NCBI GenBank assembly: GCA_017459635.1
Contig: JAFUCO010000005.1
Location: 1-48,817, forward strand
Length of the DNA stretch: 48,817 nucleotides
Source: Blautia sp.
GTDB taxonomy: Bacteria > Bacillota > Clostridia > Lachnospirales > Lachnospiraceae
Reading direction: 5' to 3'
The notes below the pieces were generated by a model, which was given only the letters and a program-made list of their open reading frames with translations, did not search any database and was not told the DNA's origin. This document shows, one piece after another, positions 1-9,440 of the stretch (positions within the stretch are counted from its first letter, which is position 1; the number at the start of each line of letters is the position of its first letter). The translations under genes were made by a program, and so were the position numbers.

Positions 1-108
1 GCCCTTCATGAGGAATCCAGCCGCGAAGCGGCGTTGAAGCCCGTAAGGGCGAGATTCCGAATGGAGGGCTCAGGCCCAGCCGCTTGCGGCTGGGCCGTGA
101 ATAGTAAC
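1..108 (-). repeat. Partial structured repeat element cut by the window start
   Basis: Read on the minus strand this segment begins GTTACTATTCACGGCC and continues almost identically to the first part of the element at 11723-11913. Both share a GC-rich hairpin built on CAGCCGC/GCGGCTG and a second hairpin ending in ATGAAGGGC. The copy is truncated by the window edge. The outer GTTA..TTCACGG end is the terminal repeat of the family. I see no coding potential. An antisense ORF over this segment is probably spurious. Confidence 0.8.
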
Positions 109-131
109 CTGTAAATAGCGAAAGCAAAATA

Positions 132-160
132 TGGAAAACTCCGGAACAGTATGTTATAAT
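132..160 (+). promoter_or_regulatory. Probable promoter of the rqcH-like gene
   Basis: A perfect TATAAT at 155-160, preceded by TG one base upstream (extended -10), lies 17 bp from a weak -35 (TGGAAA, 132-137). It sits about 60 bases before the start codon and just inside the end of the repeat element. Confidence 0.55.
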
Positions 161-222
161 GAAAATGTTCAGCACCGCTGAGCATCTGTATAATATGATC
201 TAAGATGAAAGAAGGACACCCT

Positions 223-1971
223 ATGGCATTTGACGGGATAACTGTGGCTGCTCTGGTCAGGGAATTTGACCGCGCTCTCACAGGAGGCCGCATCAACAAA
301 ATCCAGCAGCCGGAAAACGATGAAATACTGATCACAGCACGCGGGAACAGTGGAAATGTGAAGCTTCTGCTGTCTGCAAATGCTTCTCTGCCTCTCGCGT
401 ATTTAACCGAAAACAGCAAAACTGCTCCTCTGACGGCCCCCAACTTCTGCATGCTTCTGCGAAAGCATATCGGAAGCGCCCGTATCATAAGCATCACTCA
501 GCCGCAGCTGGAACGCATCATCGTTTTCGAGCTTGAGCATCTGAACGAGATGGGCGATATCTGCCGCAAAAAACTGATACTTGAGCTGATGGGCAAACAC
601 AGCAACCTGATATTCTGTGATGATACAGGAATGATACTCGACAGTATCAAGCATGTCTCGTCACACATGAGCTCTGTCCGTGAGGTGCTTCCGGGCCGCA
701 TGTATTTTATTCCGCATACACAGGAAAAGCTTGACCCGTTTTCACTCTCTTTTGAAGACTTTGCAGGGGGAGTCCTTTCAAAACCTGTAAACGTATCAAA
801 AGCCATTTACACTTCGCTTACAGGCATCAGTCCGGTCATTGCCGAAGAAGTCTGCTACCGTGCTTCAATTGATGGAAGCGACAGCTGCAGCGCACTTTCA
901 GACAACCAGAAGCTTCACCTGTTCCACACTCTGGAACGCCTTATTAATGCTGTAACAGATGGAGATTTTGAACCCGGTATTGTTTACCGCAAAGATGAGC
1001 CTGTAGAGTACGGCGTTTTCCCCTTCCAGCAATACGGGGATGAATACCGGATCGTCCCGGCAGAAACAGTTTCCGGAATGCTTGAAAGCTATTACGCCGA
1101 GCGCAGCACCATAACACGTGCGCGGCAGAAGTCATCCGACCTGCGGCGGGTTGTGCAGACTGCCCTTGAGCGGAGCCGCAAAAAGCTGGCCCTTCAGGAA
1201 AAGCAGATGAAGGATACAGAGAAGAAGGACCGGTACAAGGTATATGGAGAGCTTATAAACGCCTACGGATACGGGCTTCCTGAAGGTACGAAATCCTTCA
1301 GGGCACTCAATTACTATACCAATGAAGAGATCGACATTCCTCTTGATCCTCAGCTTTCTGCCAAAGAGAACTCAAAGAAATACTTCGACCGCTATGGCAA
1401 ACTCAAACGTACCGAGGAAGCGCTCACAGAGCAGCTCGCTTCGACCCGCGAGGAGATCATGCATCTGGAGACTATCTCCAATGCGCTTGATATTGCAGTA
1501 ACTATCAGTGATCTTGACCCGATAAGGGACGAGCTTGTGCAGTACGGCTTTATCCACAAGAATCCGGGGCCCCGGAAAGGCGCCAAAATGCGCGCAAAAT
1601 CCATGCCGTTCCATTATGTCTCTTCCGATGGCTTTGACATGTACGTTGGAAAGAACAACTACCAGAACGATGAGCTGACATTCAGGATGGCTTCCGGCAA
1701 TGACTGGTGGTTCCATGCCAAAAAAATGGCCGGTTCGCATGTGATAGTCAAAACCCCCGACGGTGAGCTGCCTGACCGGGCTTTTGAGGAGGCCGGACGT
1801 CTTGCCGCATACTATTCCAAAGGAAAAGACGCTCCGAAAGTCGAGATCGATTATATTCAAAAGAAGCATGTTAAAAAACCAGGCGGCGCAAAGCCGGGAT
1901 TTGTAGTGTATTATACCAATTATTCTCTGATAGCGGAGCCGGACATCCGCGGGCTCCGGCTGGTAGAGTAA
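223..1971 (+). CDS. rqcH: NFACT family protein, RqcH-type ribosome quality control factor
   Basis: Bacterial RqcH binds stalled 50S subunits carrying peptidyl-tRNA and recruits tRNA-Ala to add a C-terminal alanine tail that marks the nascent chain for degradation. The protein has the NFACT-N domain (residues about 1-130), a coiled-coil middle rich in Lys/Glu (about 290-430) and the C-terminal NFACT-R (DUF814) domain containing GNDWWFHAK and GSHVIVKT. The start at 223 is chosen over the upstream ATG at 205 because AAGAAGGA lies just before it and because MAFDG is the usual family N-terminus. With this start, residues 97-98 are Glu-Arg, where the family normally has an Asp-Arg pair. The family was formerly annotated as fibronectin-binding protein FbpA. 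The gene is followed after 13 bases by a coupled membrane protein. Confidence 0.9.
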   Translation: MAFDGITVAALVREFDRALTGGRINKIQQPENDEILITARGNSGNVKLLLSANASLPLAYLTENSKTAPLTAPNFCMLLRKHIGSARIISITQPQLERIIVFELEHLNEMGDICRKKLILELMGKHSNLIFCDDTGMILDSIKHVSSHMSSVREVLPGRMYFIPHTQEKLDPFSLSFEDFAGGVLSKPVNVSKAIYTSLTGISPVIAEEVCYRASIDGSDSCSALSDNQKLHLFHTLERLINAVTDGDFEPGIVYRKDEPVEYGVFPFQQYGDEYRIVPAETVSGMLESYYAERSTITRARQKSSDLRRVVQTALERSRKKLALQEKQMKDTEKKDRYKVYGELINAYGYGLPEGTKSFRALNYYTNEEIDIPLDPQLSAKENSKKYFDRYGKLKRTEEALTEQLASTREEIMHLETISNALDIAVTISDLDPIRDELVQYGFIHKNPGPRKGAKMRAKSMPFHYVSSDGFDMYVGKNNYQNDELTFRMASGNDWWFHAKKMAGSHVIVKTPDGELPDRAFEEAGRLAAYYSKGKDAPKVEIDYIQKKHVKKPGGAKPGFVVYYTNYSLIAEPDIRGLRLVE

Positions 1972-1984
1972 GGAGGCAGAACAC

Positions 1985-3709
1985 ATGGCCCGATACGATG
2001 ATGAAGTAAGCAGGAATGACCAGATACCGGGCTCAGACACCTTGCCTGACCCAGAAACCTTTTTTAAAGAATCCGAAAACACTTACCGCCCCGAGCTCAG
2101 CCTGGCAGGCGATGAGCCGGAGGAAGATGATAAACCCGTGCCTGAGCCTGAGGAAGAAAATAAGACTGAGCTTGAACTGGCAGACGATGAACCCGAAGAA
2201 GATATAAAGCCGATGCTTGAGCTTGCGACCGATGAGCCTGAGGAAGATGTTAAGCCGACGCTTGAGCTGACTTCCGATGAGCCTGAGGAAGATGTTAAGC
2301 CGACGCTTGAGCTGACTTCCGATGAGCCTGAGGAAGATGTTAAGCCGACGCTTGAGCTGACTTCCGATGAGCCTGAGCAGGTTTACAGACCTGAACTTGA
2401 ACTGTCCGATGACTCTGCTGAGGACTTTAACCCGAAGCCTGAGCTTTCAGGGGAGGACTCCTCTGAGTATCCCAAACCCGGGAAAGATGATGGATTCACA
2501 GAGAATCATAAGACTGATGACGACAACTTCGGAGGCGAATCTGAAGATAATGAAGGCAGCGCAGGTGATGCGGTGCCAGGCGATACATTCTCTGAGCCCG
2601 TTAATGCGTCTGGAGGGTCGAATGACGGCTCTTCCCCTGAAACTCCGCCCAAAAAGAAAAGGAAGCGCTATATCATTCCGCTGACCCTGATTATAATTTT
2701 CGCTTCCGCCGTGACATTTGCCTACCAGTATGCCAACGCGCTCAACCGCCCGCGAGTCGCAGTCATGAGCTTTATCGCGACTGCTGCGGAGCTTGACTTT
2801 GATGCTCTTGAGGGCATGACGCAGTCAAGCGACATGAGCGCGCTTGACGGAACCGATTTAATGCTCCCTGTTTTTCATGATTTCTTCCTTGAAAATAACA
2901 GGAAGCTGACTTATGAGGTCGCAAACACAAGGCTGAAAATTGGTGATGGCACCTCACAGGTTACAGTCCATCTCAAGTATCTTGACAATACTGAAGTATA
3001 CAGGGCTGCTCTTTCCGAACTGCTGCGTCAGGTGGTGGAGAAGGATATCTCAGAAGATTTTTCAGGCAACACCGAGGTTCAGCAGACTATCCTGTCATTG
3101 CTCAAAGAAAAATCCTCGGAGCTTGAGGAATCCTACATTGAGACAGATGTTGTTTACAACCTGGTCAAGCTTGACAACGAATGGAAGCTGGTCGCGCTTG
3201 ACCGCGAGACCGTCAGAGCAATAACAGCCAACTGCACAAGCGTCCAGCAGGAAATTGACCGTCTTCAGGCAGGCGGAAGCCAGGATATCGACAACCGTTA
3301 TCTTGAGGAGGATGCAAACGCAGGCTCCTTCAACCTTGATACTGAGGATTATGCGATTGCCTACGCCTCTCATGAAATAAGCACTGACTATGCCGGCGAT
3401 CCATGTCTGCTGCTGTTCTATGATTATACAAACAAGAGCGAGTATCCCTCCGGAGCCCTTATAGATGTTTCCATCACTGTCTTCCAGCATGGAGAAGCAT
3501 GTGATCCGGCAATACCCGCTGCAAACATTAATGAGACTGACAGCTTCCTTAAGGAAGTGAAACCAGGCGAAACTCTCCGTGTCTGCCAGGCCTTCGCCCT
3601 GTCCGACCTGTCAGACGTGACAGTGCAGTCCTACGACGGAGTACGCGTAACCGACGGAAATATTAATTCAGTCGTGATACATCTTCAAAACGAAACACCG
3701 CAGCAATAA
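1985..3709 (+). CDS. Acidic single-pass membrane protein with tandem DEPEE repeats
   Basis: I do not recognise the family. The N-terminal 220 residues are very acidic and built from degenerate 15-residue units of the form DEPEEDVKPTLELTS, three of them identical at DNA level. A basic stretch (KKKRKR) then precedes one membrane segment near residues 230-250, and a C-terminal domain of about 320 residues follows. The basic residues before the helix suggest that the acidic repeat part is cytoplasmic and the C-terminal domain extracellular (N-in). The C-terminal part looks like a globular domain with a zinc-ribbon-less TcaA/DUF-type lipid-side fold, but this is only an impression. AAGGAGG lies 8 bases before the ATG, and the gene follows rqcH closely, so the two are probably cotranscribed. 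Confidence 0.75.
   Translation: MARYDDEVSRNDQIPGSDTLPDPETFFKESENTYRPELSLAGDEPEEDDKPVPEPEEENKTELELADDEPEEDIKPMLELATDEPEEDVKPTLELTSDEPEEDVKPTLELTSDEPEEDVKPTLELTSDEPEQVYRPELELSDDSAEDFNPKPELSGEDSSEYPKPGKDDGFTENHKTDDDNFGGESEDNEGSAGDAVPGDTFSEPVNASGGSNDGSSPETPPKKKRKRYIIPLTLIIIFASAVTFAYQYANALNRPRVAVMSFIATAAELDFDALEGMTQSSDMSALDGTDLMLPVFHDFFLENNRKLTYEVANTRLKIGDGTSQVTVHLKYLDNTEVYRAALSELLRQVVEKDISEDFSGNTEVQQTILSLLKEKSSELEESYIETDVVYNLVKLDNEWKLVALDRETVRAITANCTSVQQEIDRLQAGGSQDIDNRYLEEDANAGSFNLDTEDYAIAYASHEISTDYAGDPCLLLFYDYTNKSEYPSGALIDVSITVFQHGEACDPAIPAANINETDSFLKEVKPGETLRVCQAFALSDLSDVTVQSYDGVRVTDGNINSVVIHLQNETPQQ
2231..2365 (+). repeat. Three identical 45-bp tandem repeats inside a coding sequence
   Basis: The 45-bp unit starting GATGAGCCTGAGGAAGAT occurs three times head to tail at 2231, 2276 and 2321, and a diverged fourth begins at 2366. 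Each unit codes for 15 residues, so changes in copy number stay in frame. Confidence 0.95.
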
Positions 3710-3724
3710 AAGGTGATTCAAATC

Positions 3725-3788
3725 AATAAGACAGGGAACGGTTCTCTGTCTTATTTTTATAAGACAGAGAACCGTCCCCTGTCTTATT
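3725..3788. repeat. Inverted pair of GACAGG..CTGTC palindromes, possible terminator
   Basis: Two arms of about 28 bases (3725-3754 and 3761-3788) are inverted copies with one mismatch, and each arm is itself nearly palindromic (AAGACAG...CTGTCTT). The unit lies between convergent genes, where it could end transcription from both sides. Related copies are at 27541-27622 and 35704-35733. Such units are common in Clostridia and resemble REP-type sequences mobilised in trans, which is inference here. Confidence 0.85.
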
Positions 3789-3883
3789 TGCCTCCTGTTT
3801 TCCGACCAGTACATGACAAACGTCACTCCGGTCATTTATCATTGTAATTCTCTGAACAAGCACGAGGCCATTCTTATCATTTC

Positions 3884-5548
3884 TTAAACGCCGAATATGC
3901 TTCCTCCGATGAATTCCCTGAGGATTGAATTGTTAGGCACATCGTCTCCCGGGACAGGGAGGAAGTAGTCGAAGAATTTCATCAGGCGCTTTGCTTCTTC
4001 GTATTCGGGGCTTTCTCTGTCGATTCCGAATAAAAGAGGCTCTGCGTATATCTTCAGGCTGGCGAGTTCATAGACAAGGGCTGAGTTGAACATTACATCG
4101 GCATTCTCCTGGAAGCCGAAGATGAACTGCTCCTCTCCTCTCCGCACGGAGGGCCATCTGCGTATAGTCTCGGCGGCAGATATTCCTCTTGTCCGCGCAT
4201 CCCTTATTATCCTCCTTATCAGGCGCCCGTCAGTTGTCGGTATACGGTTATGTTCATCAATATTCAGCTGTGTCAGCGCGCTGATATATACTTTGAACTT
4301 GCTCTCATCCGGGAGGGAATAGCTAAGAGCACTGTTAAGCCCGTGAATTCCCTCGATAACAAGAATATCATCTTTGCCAAGCTGAAGGCTGTCACCCTTG
4401 TATTCACGCTCACCTGAAACGAAGTTATAGGTCGGGAGCATTACTCTTTTGCCCTGCAGCAGATCAGTCATATCCTGATTGAAGGCTTCAAGATCGATCG
4501 CCTCAAGGCATTCATAATCCTTTTCCCCTTTGTCGTCCAGCGGTGTATTCTCACGGTTGACAAAGTAGTTGTCGACTGCTATTGGGTGCGGCCTGAGGCC
4601 GTGTGCTGAAAGCTGCACCGAGAGCCTGTGTGAGAAAGTTGTTTTTCCTGATGATGATGGCCCGGCGATCATCACAAAACGTGCGTCCTTCCTGTCTGCT
4701 ATCTTTTCTGCGATAGATGAGATCTTTGCCTCGTGAAGCGCCTCCTGTATCAGAACTATATCGCGTATTCTGTCCTTAGCTATGCAGTCATTAAGCTCGC
4801 CGACCGTTGATACCTGAAGCTTCTCGCCCCATTCCCTCGATTCCTTCTGCACATTGAATATCTTTGTCTGTGAGGAGGTTTCTCTCAGATGCTCCGGCTC
4901 CGACTTCTTTGGCAGAACCAGGATGAAGCCATCGTCATAGAGCCTCAGGTCGAAAAGCGAGGCCGCACCTGTCCTGTCCGCCATATATCCGTAAAAATAA
5001 TCGTCAAAGCTTTCGATGCTGTAAATATTGACGGATGAGCCTCTGCGGTAGGTGAACAGTTTTTCCTTATCATACATGTGGTGGCGGTGAAAGATCCTTA
5101 TTGCGTCCTCCGTCCTCACCGATCTTTTGTTGATGGGAATATCCTGTTTTACTATGTCTTCCATCTTTGCCTTAACCCGATCAATAAAATCCTGTGTAAG
5201 GCCGTTCATACCCTCCATGTTGAAAAAAATGCCGTTGTCCATCGAATAACGGATGACCGCTTTCTCGACATTCTTCTTACCGACTGTATCATAGATGGCT
5301 TTAAGAAGGATAAAGATTACCGTTCTCTTATAGGCACTGTGCCCGGCGGTATCTTCTGTTGTAACAAAGCTCACTGTGCAGTTTCTGGTTATCTTGCGGC
5401 GAAGCTCACAGAGTCCCCCGTCCAGTCTTGCCAGAATTATCTGATGCTGATATCTGCCCTGATATTCCCGGGCCAGTTCGCGAAGGCGTGTTCCCTCAGG
5501 GACTTCCCTGGTTTCACCGTCTATCGACAATACATACTTCTTTTCCAT
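3884..5548 (-). CDS. TGS-domain nucleoside (uridine kinase-like) kinase
   Basis: Predicted to phosphorylate a nucleoside with ATP in nucleotide salvage. The exact substrate cannot be read from sequence. The N-terminus (about 1-60) looks like a TGS domain as in threonyl-tRNA synthetase, and the next 200 residues resemble the ThrRS editing-type region. From about residue 285 there is a uridine kinase/phosphoribulokinase P-loop domain with Walker A GPSSSGKTT (near 296) and a VIEGIHGLN segment. The 554-residue length fits the known clostridial nucleoside kinase family with this architecture. GGAAGGAGAC precedes the ATG. It is the last gene of the dgt-dnaG-rpoD-trmK run, 78 bases after trmK. Confidence 0.85.
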   Translation of the reverse strand: MEKKYVLSIDGETREVPEGTRLRELAREYQGRYQHQIILARLDGGLCELRRKITRNCTVSFVTTEDTAGHSAYKRTVIFILLKAIYDTVGKKNVEKAVIRYSMDNGIFFNMEGMNGLTQDFIDRVKAKMEDIVKQDIPINKRSVRTEDAIRIFHRHHMYDKEKLFTYRRGSSVNIYSIESFDDYFYGYMADRTGAASLFDLRLYDDGFILVLPKKSEPEHLRETSSQTKIFNVQKESREWGEKLQVSTVGELNDCIAKDRIRDIVLIQEALHEAKISSIAEKIADRKDARFVMIAGPSSSGKTTFSHRLSVQLSAHGLRPHPIAVDNYFVNRENTPLDDKGEKDYECLEAIDLEAFNQDMTDLLQGKRVMLPTYNFVSGEREYKGDSLQLGKDDILVIEGIHGLNSALSYSLPDESKFKVYISALTQLNIDEHNRIPTTDGRLIRRIIRDARTRGISAAETIRRWPSVRRGEEQFIFGFQENADVMFNSALVYELASLKIYAEPLLFGIDRESPEYEEAKRLMKFFDYFLPVPGDDVPNNSILREFIGGSIFGV

Positions 5549-5626
5549 AACTGTCTCCTTCCGGAAGTAAAATTCCAGAAAAACACTAAAACCGCCTGAA
5601 CCATTAAAGCATTTCGATCAACATTC

Positions 5627-6340
5627 TCAGCCGTAATACTCAAGCGCCTTTTCAATTATCTTTATTTCATCGTCCACTTCCCGGCTTCGCCGCATTGCTG
5701 TTTCACTTTCGGGTATTCCTATACTGTTTTTGATGTCACTGCAGACTCTTTTTCTGAACAGAAGGTAATCCCTCAATACCGGATCTTTTCTGCGAAGAAG
5801 GACAGGGCCGCAGTAAACCCGCAGGACGTATTCGGGATCATCACACATTTCTGCCGTTTGTGTGTTCCTGCCTGCTGCTTTTATTATCGTGTAGAATTTG
5901 CCGTCCTCTCTTAGCATTTTCTCATCGACGATGCAGAAGTCATGCTGATAAAGCCAGACCCTGAAGTGCGGTATATCCGACTGTGGGGACAGGATCAGTT
6001 CCCTGAATCCCGGCAGCTTCTCATACCCTTCACGGAGTATGCGTTCAATGAGCGGGCCGCCCATCCCGGCAATGACAAGCGAATCACACTCGCCCGGATA
6101 AAGCGCAGAAAGCCCGTCGGAGAGACGGGTTTCTATAAATGCTTCCAGCTGCTGTTCACGGATATGCTCTTCCGCCCTTTTAAGCGGGCCTTTTCGCACG
6201 TCCAGCGCAACTGCATGTTTTATTGTTCCCTGTTTTACCAGAGCTATGGGCAGATAACCATGGTCACAGCCCACATCCGCAAGGATGCTGCCCGGTGTGA
6301 CCATGGATGCTATAGTTTCAAGTCGTAAAGATAAGTTCAT
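5627..6340 (-). CDS. trmK: tRNA (adenine(22)-N1)-methyltransferase
   Basis: TrmK methylates N1 of A22 in the D-loop of bacterial tRNAs using S-adenosylmethionine. The Rossmann motif I is DVGCDHGYLPIALV (residues about 22-35). GMGG near residue 92 and LILSPQSD near 115 match the family. The C-terminal 70 residues are helical and charged, as expected. Length 237 is typical. It begins only 2 bases after the rpoD stop, so it is cotranscribed with the sigma factor, as in many Firmicutes. Confidence 0.92.
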   Translation of the reverse strand: MNLSLRLETIASMVTPGSILADVGCDHGYLPIALVKQGTIKHAVALDVRKGPLKRAEEHIREQQLEAFIETRLSDGLSALYPGECDSLVIAGMGGPLIERILREGYEKLPGFRELILSPQSDIPHFRVWLYQHDFCIVDEKMLREDGKFYTIIKAAGRNTQTAEMCDDPEYVLRVYCGPVLLRRKDPVLRDYLLFRKRVCSDIKNSIGIPESETAMRRSREVDDEIKIIEKALEYYG

Positions 6341-6342
6341 AA

Positions 6343-7470
6343 TTAATCCAGATAATCCTTCAGGATCCTGCTGCGGCTTGGATGGCGCAGTTTTCTAAGG
6401 GCTTTGGCTTCGATCTGCCTTATACGCTCTCTGGTTACGTTGAATTCCTTTCCAACCTCCTCGAGGGTGCGTGCCCTGCCGTCGTCGAGTCCGAAGCGGA
6501 GGCGGAGAACCTTCTGCTCCCTCTCTGTCAGAGTGCCGAGAACTGCGGAGAGCTGTTCCTTCAGAAGAGTGAAGGCTGCGGCATCTGCGGGAACCGGAAC
6601 ATTGTCATCCTGTATGAAGTCTCCCAGATGGCTGTCTTCCTCTTCGCCTATAGGAGTTTCAAGTGACACAGGCTCCTGTGATATCTTAAGTATCTCCCTT
6701 ACCCGCTCTACCGGCATGTCCATGTGCTCCGAGATCTCCTCCGGGGTAGGTTCACGTCCGAGCTCCTGCAGCAGCTGCCTTGATACACGGATGAGCTTGT
6801 TGATGGTCTCTACCATATGCACCGGGATCCTTATTGTTCTCGCCTGGTCAGCGATGGCTCTTGTGATGGCCTGCCTGATCCACCAGGTAGCATAGGTACT
6901 GAATTTGTAGCCCTTGCGGTAGTCAAATTTCTCGACCGCCTTTATCAGGCCCAGATTTCCTTCCTGGATCAGGTCAAGGAAAAGCATCCCGCGGCCTACA
7001 TATCTTTTCGCGATACTTACAACAAGACGAAGGTTGGCCTCGGCAAGCCTCTTCTTGGCTTCTTCATCTCCATCCTCCATACGTTTAGCCAGCTCGATCT
7101 CTTCCTCCGCCGAAAGGAGCGGGACCTTTCCGATCTCCTTCAGATACATACGGACAGGATCCTCAATGCTGACACCTTCAGGCACAGACAGGTCTATCTT
7201 GTCAAGCTCGACTTCCTCCTCTTCCTCAAGGTTTTCAAGCTCGGCCTCATCGTCAAGGATCAGCTCGTCCTGTCCGTTTTCGCTGATACGCAGCACGTCC
7301 ACACCGCTGGCTTCAAGAAAGTCGAACACTTTCTCCATCTGCTCTACATCCAGGGGAGAATCCTTAAAGAAATCACTGATCTCCTGGTATTCGAGAACAT
7401 TTTTCTTCTTCTTTGCCAGTTCCAGTAATTCAACAAGTTTCTCGCTGAACCTGCTCATATTCATTTCCAT
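6343..7470 (-). CDS. rpoD: RNA polymerase primary sigma factor SigA/RpoD
   Basis: The housekeeping sigma factor that directs RNA polymerase to -35/-10 promoters. Visible in order are an N-terminal region 1.1 domain with an acidic stretch (about 70-95), region 1.2 ([12 protein letters not shown]), region 2 with the [17 protein letters not shown] and [13 protein letters not shown] motifs that read and melt the -10, region 3 and region 4 ending with the helix-turn-helix [20 protein letters not shown]. At 375 residues it is the compact Gram-positive type, without the large insert found in proteobacteria. It lies 61 bases downstream of dnaG, the classic macromolecular-synthesis arrangement. GGAAGGATGG lies before the ATG. 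Confidence 0.97.
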   Translation of the reverse strand: MEMNMSRFSEKLVELLELAKKKKNVLEYQEISDFFKDSPLDVEQMEKVFDFLEASGVDVLRISENGQDELILDDEAELENLEEEEEVELDKIDLSVPEGVSIEDPVRMYLKEIGKVPLLSAEEEIELAKRMEDGDEEAKKRLAEANLRLVVSIAKRYVGRGMLFLDLIQEGNLGLIKAVEKFDYRKGYKFSTYATWWIRQAITRAIADQARTIRIPVHMVETINKLIRVSRQLLQELGREPTPEEISEHMDMPVERVREILKISQEPVSLETPIGEEEDSHLGDFIQDDNVPVPADAAAFTLLKEQLSAVLGTLTEREQKVLRLRFGLDDGRARTLEEVGKEFNVTRERIRQIEAKALRKLRHPSRSRILKDYLD

Positions 7471-7531
7471 AGGTTACCATCCTTCCTGTTATGTTCTTTT
7501 TGAAGATGCTGTTCCCGGAATGACTGACCTC

Positions 7532-9343
7532 CTATTCACCGGGTGTGAAACGTATCTGCAGCTTTTGCCTGTTCTTCTGTAATGCTTCAAGTTCCTTCTG
7601 CTCTTTTATCATATCCTGCATCTGCTGCATGTCCGCAGGATCTCTTTCACTGTTTTTCTTTGCAAGGCTTTCGGAACGGATCTTGATTATGGTGTCCGCA
7701 AAGGCTCTGCTCTGCTCCTCTTCACTTGCAAGATGTATATTTGCATGAAAAAGGGCAGTCACCTCTTTTTGTTCTTCCGGATCCTGAAAATGGTTGAGAA
7801 GCTTTCCCGGGTTTATATCGCCCTGCTCCGCCTGCTCATACAGCATCTCAGCGACCGACCTATAAAGAGGAGTAACGAAATCATCTGTCTTTATATATTT
7901 TTTTACTTCGTCATAAATGCCCGGATAATTTACAAGCCAGGTGAGAAGCAGCCTCTGTGCCATGTCCGAAGCGCTCACCTTTTGAACCTTTTCTGCGCTG
8001 CGGGCTGTATTTCTGGGGGCCTGCCGGTTCTCGACCGGAGTTCCCTTCATGGCCCGTATTCCCACACGACGCTTCAGGTCCTCAGCAGTTATCCCAAGCC
8101 TGCCGTATTCTTTCACTACAGCTTCTATATACAAGCTTCGCTCAAGCTCATCCGACATTTCCAGAAGATAATCCGCGCACCTTTCAAAAAAGCGGTTCTG
8201 CCCCTGAGGGGTATCCATCGGAAATTCCTTTTCAGCCGCATGCAGCCTGAACAGAAAACTGTCCTCCGCGCCTTGAAGCCTCTGTTCAAAAGCTTCGGCT
8301 CCCTCGGCCTTGATAAACTCATCAGGGTCTTTGTAGGGCTCAAGGTGAACCACCCGGGAGATTATCCCGGCTTCCGCCAGTATGGGGATAGCCCGGAGCG
8401 CTGCCCTGACTCCCGCCTCATCACTGTCGTAAAGAAGCAGCACTTCACCCGTATATCTTCTGACCAGGCTCGCGTGTCCTGATGTGAAGGCTGTGCCGAG
8501 CGAGGCGACTGCGTTGTTGAATCCGGCCTGATGCATTGTGATGACGTCCATATAGCCCTCACAGAGTATCAGGTTTTTCTTTCTTGAACTACGGGCTATA
8601 TGAAGCCCGTACAGATTTCTTCCTTTGTCAAAGATCATTGTTTCCGGCGAGTTGAGATATTTGGGCTTTCCGTCGCCCATCACGCGTCCTCCGAAACCTA
8701 TCACCCTGCTTCCCGGGTCCATAATGGGAAAAATGACTCTGTTCCAGAATTTGTCATACATTCTTCCCTGCCGTTCATCTATGTTGAACAGGCCAGACTC
8801 CTTCAGCAGGCTGTCGCTGTAGCCTTTGCCCTTCAGATATTTGTAAAGATCATCACTGTATTTGTCTGAATAACCGAGTCCGAAGTTACGAATGGTCTCG
8901 TCCGTAAGTCCCCGGTTTCTCAGGTACTCATATGCCCTCTTCCCGTTCTCGCGCCTCAGCTGATAGTAAAAGTAACCTGCGGCTGCCTTATTGATCTCCA
9001 GCAGAGTCTGTCGCTTTTCCGAAGCTTTTCGGGCTTCCGGAGACTCGTCCGCAGTCGGCAGCGCAACACCGGCCCTGTCGGCCAGTTTTCTGATTGCCTC
9101 AGGGAATGATGCGTTATCGTACTGCATCACAAAGCTAACGACATTGCCTCCTGCCCCGCAACCGAAGCAGTAGTACATCTGTTTGCCGCGCGACACGGTG
9201 AAGGATCCTGTCTTTTCATTGTGGAACGGGCACAGTCCGACATAATTGCTGCCCGTTCTTTTCAGTTTGACATACTGCGATACAACATCAACGATATCAT
9301 TGCGTGAGCGTACTTCCTCTATCAAATCCTCAGAATAACGCAT
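7532..9343 (-). CDS. dnaG: DNA primase DnaG
   Basis: Makes the RNA primers for leading- and lagging-strand replication. The N-terminal CHC2 zinc finger has C38, H41, C59 and C62. The catalytic core follows, with a TOPRIM domain holding ILCEGYMDV and LLYDSDEAG. The C-terminal part (about 440-603) corresponds to the helicase-binding domain and is the least conserved, with a long charged coiled tail. Length 603 is normal. GGAGGATGC precedes the ATG. It is followed by rpoD and preceded by dgt on the same strand. A cluster of ATGAAC half-sites lies in its leader. Confidence 0.97.
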   Translation of the reverse strand: MRYSEDLIEEVRSRNDIVDVVSQYVKLKRTGSNYVGLCPFHNEKTGSFTVSRGKQMYYCFGCGAGGNVVSFVMQYDNASFPEAIRKLADRAGVALPTADESPEARKASEKRQTLLEINKAAAGYFYYQLRRENGKRAYEYLRNRGLTDETIRNFGLGYSDKYSDDLYKYLKGKGYSDSLLKESGLFNIDERQGRMYDKFWNRVIFPIMDPGSRVIGFGGRVMGDGKPKYLNSPETMIFDKGRNLYGLHIARSSRKKNLILCEGYMDVITMHQAGFNNAVASLGTAFTSGHASLVRRYTGEVLLLYDSDEAGVRAALRAIPILAEAGIISRVVHLEPYKDPDEFIKAEGAEAFEQRLQGAEDSFLFRLHAAEKEFPMDTPQGQNRFFERCADYLLEMSDELERSLYIEAVVKEYGRLGITAEDLKRRVGIRAMKGTPVENRQAPRNTARSAEKVQKVSASDMAQRLLLTWLVNYPGIYDEVKKYIKTDDFVTPLYRSVAEMLYEQAEQGDINPGKLLNHFQDPEEQKEVTALFHANIHLASEEEQSRAFADTIIKIRSESLAKKNSERDPADMQQMQDMIKEQKELEALQKNRQKLQIRFTPGE

Positions 9344-9392
9344 GCATCCTCCATCTGCTGAAATTTACATTTCAAACTGCTGCTTAGCGGGT

Positions 9393-9421
9393 CATGAACA
9401 GTTCATGTAAAGTGTATGAAC
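9393..9421. promoter_or_regulatory. Cluster of ATGAAC/GTTCAT half-sites in the dnaG leader
   Basis: CATGAACAGTTCATG (9393-9407) is a palindrome around one central base, and a further ATGAAC lies at 9416-9421, so three alternating half-sites occur in 28 bases. It lies about 50-80 bases upstream of dnaG and just after the dgt stop. It may bind a repressor or form a small RNA hairpin. No regulator is known from the window. Confidence 0.4.
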
Positions 9422-9440
9422 AATCCTCCGATATTTTACT

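Noticed and set aside
6-497. 163-codon antisense frame at the left end
   Set aside because: Crosses the repeat element and the rqcH start region; no support.
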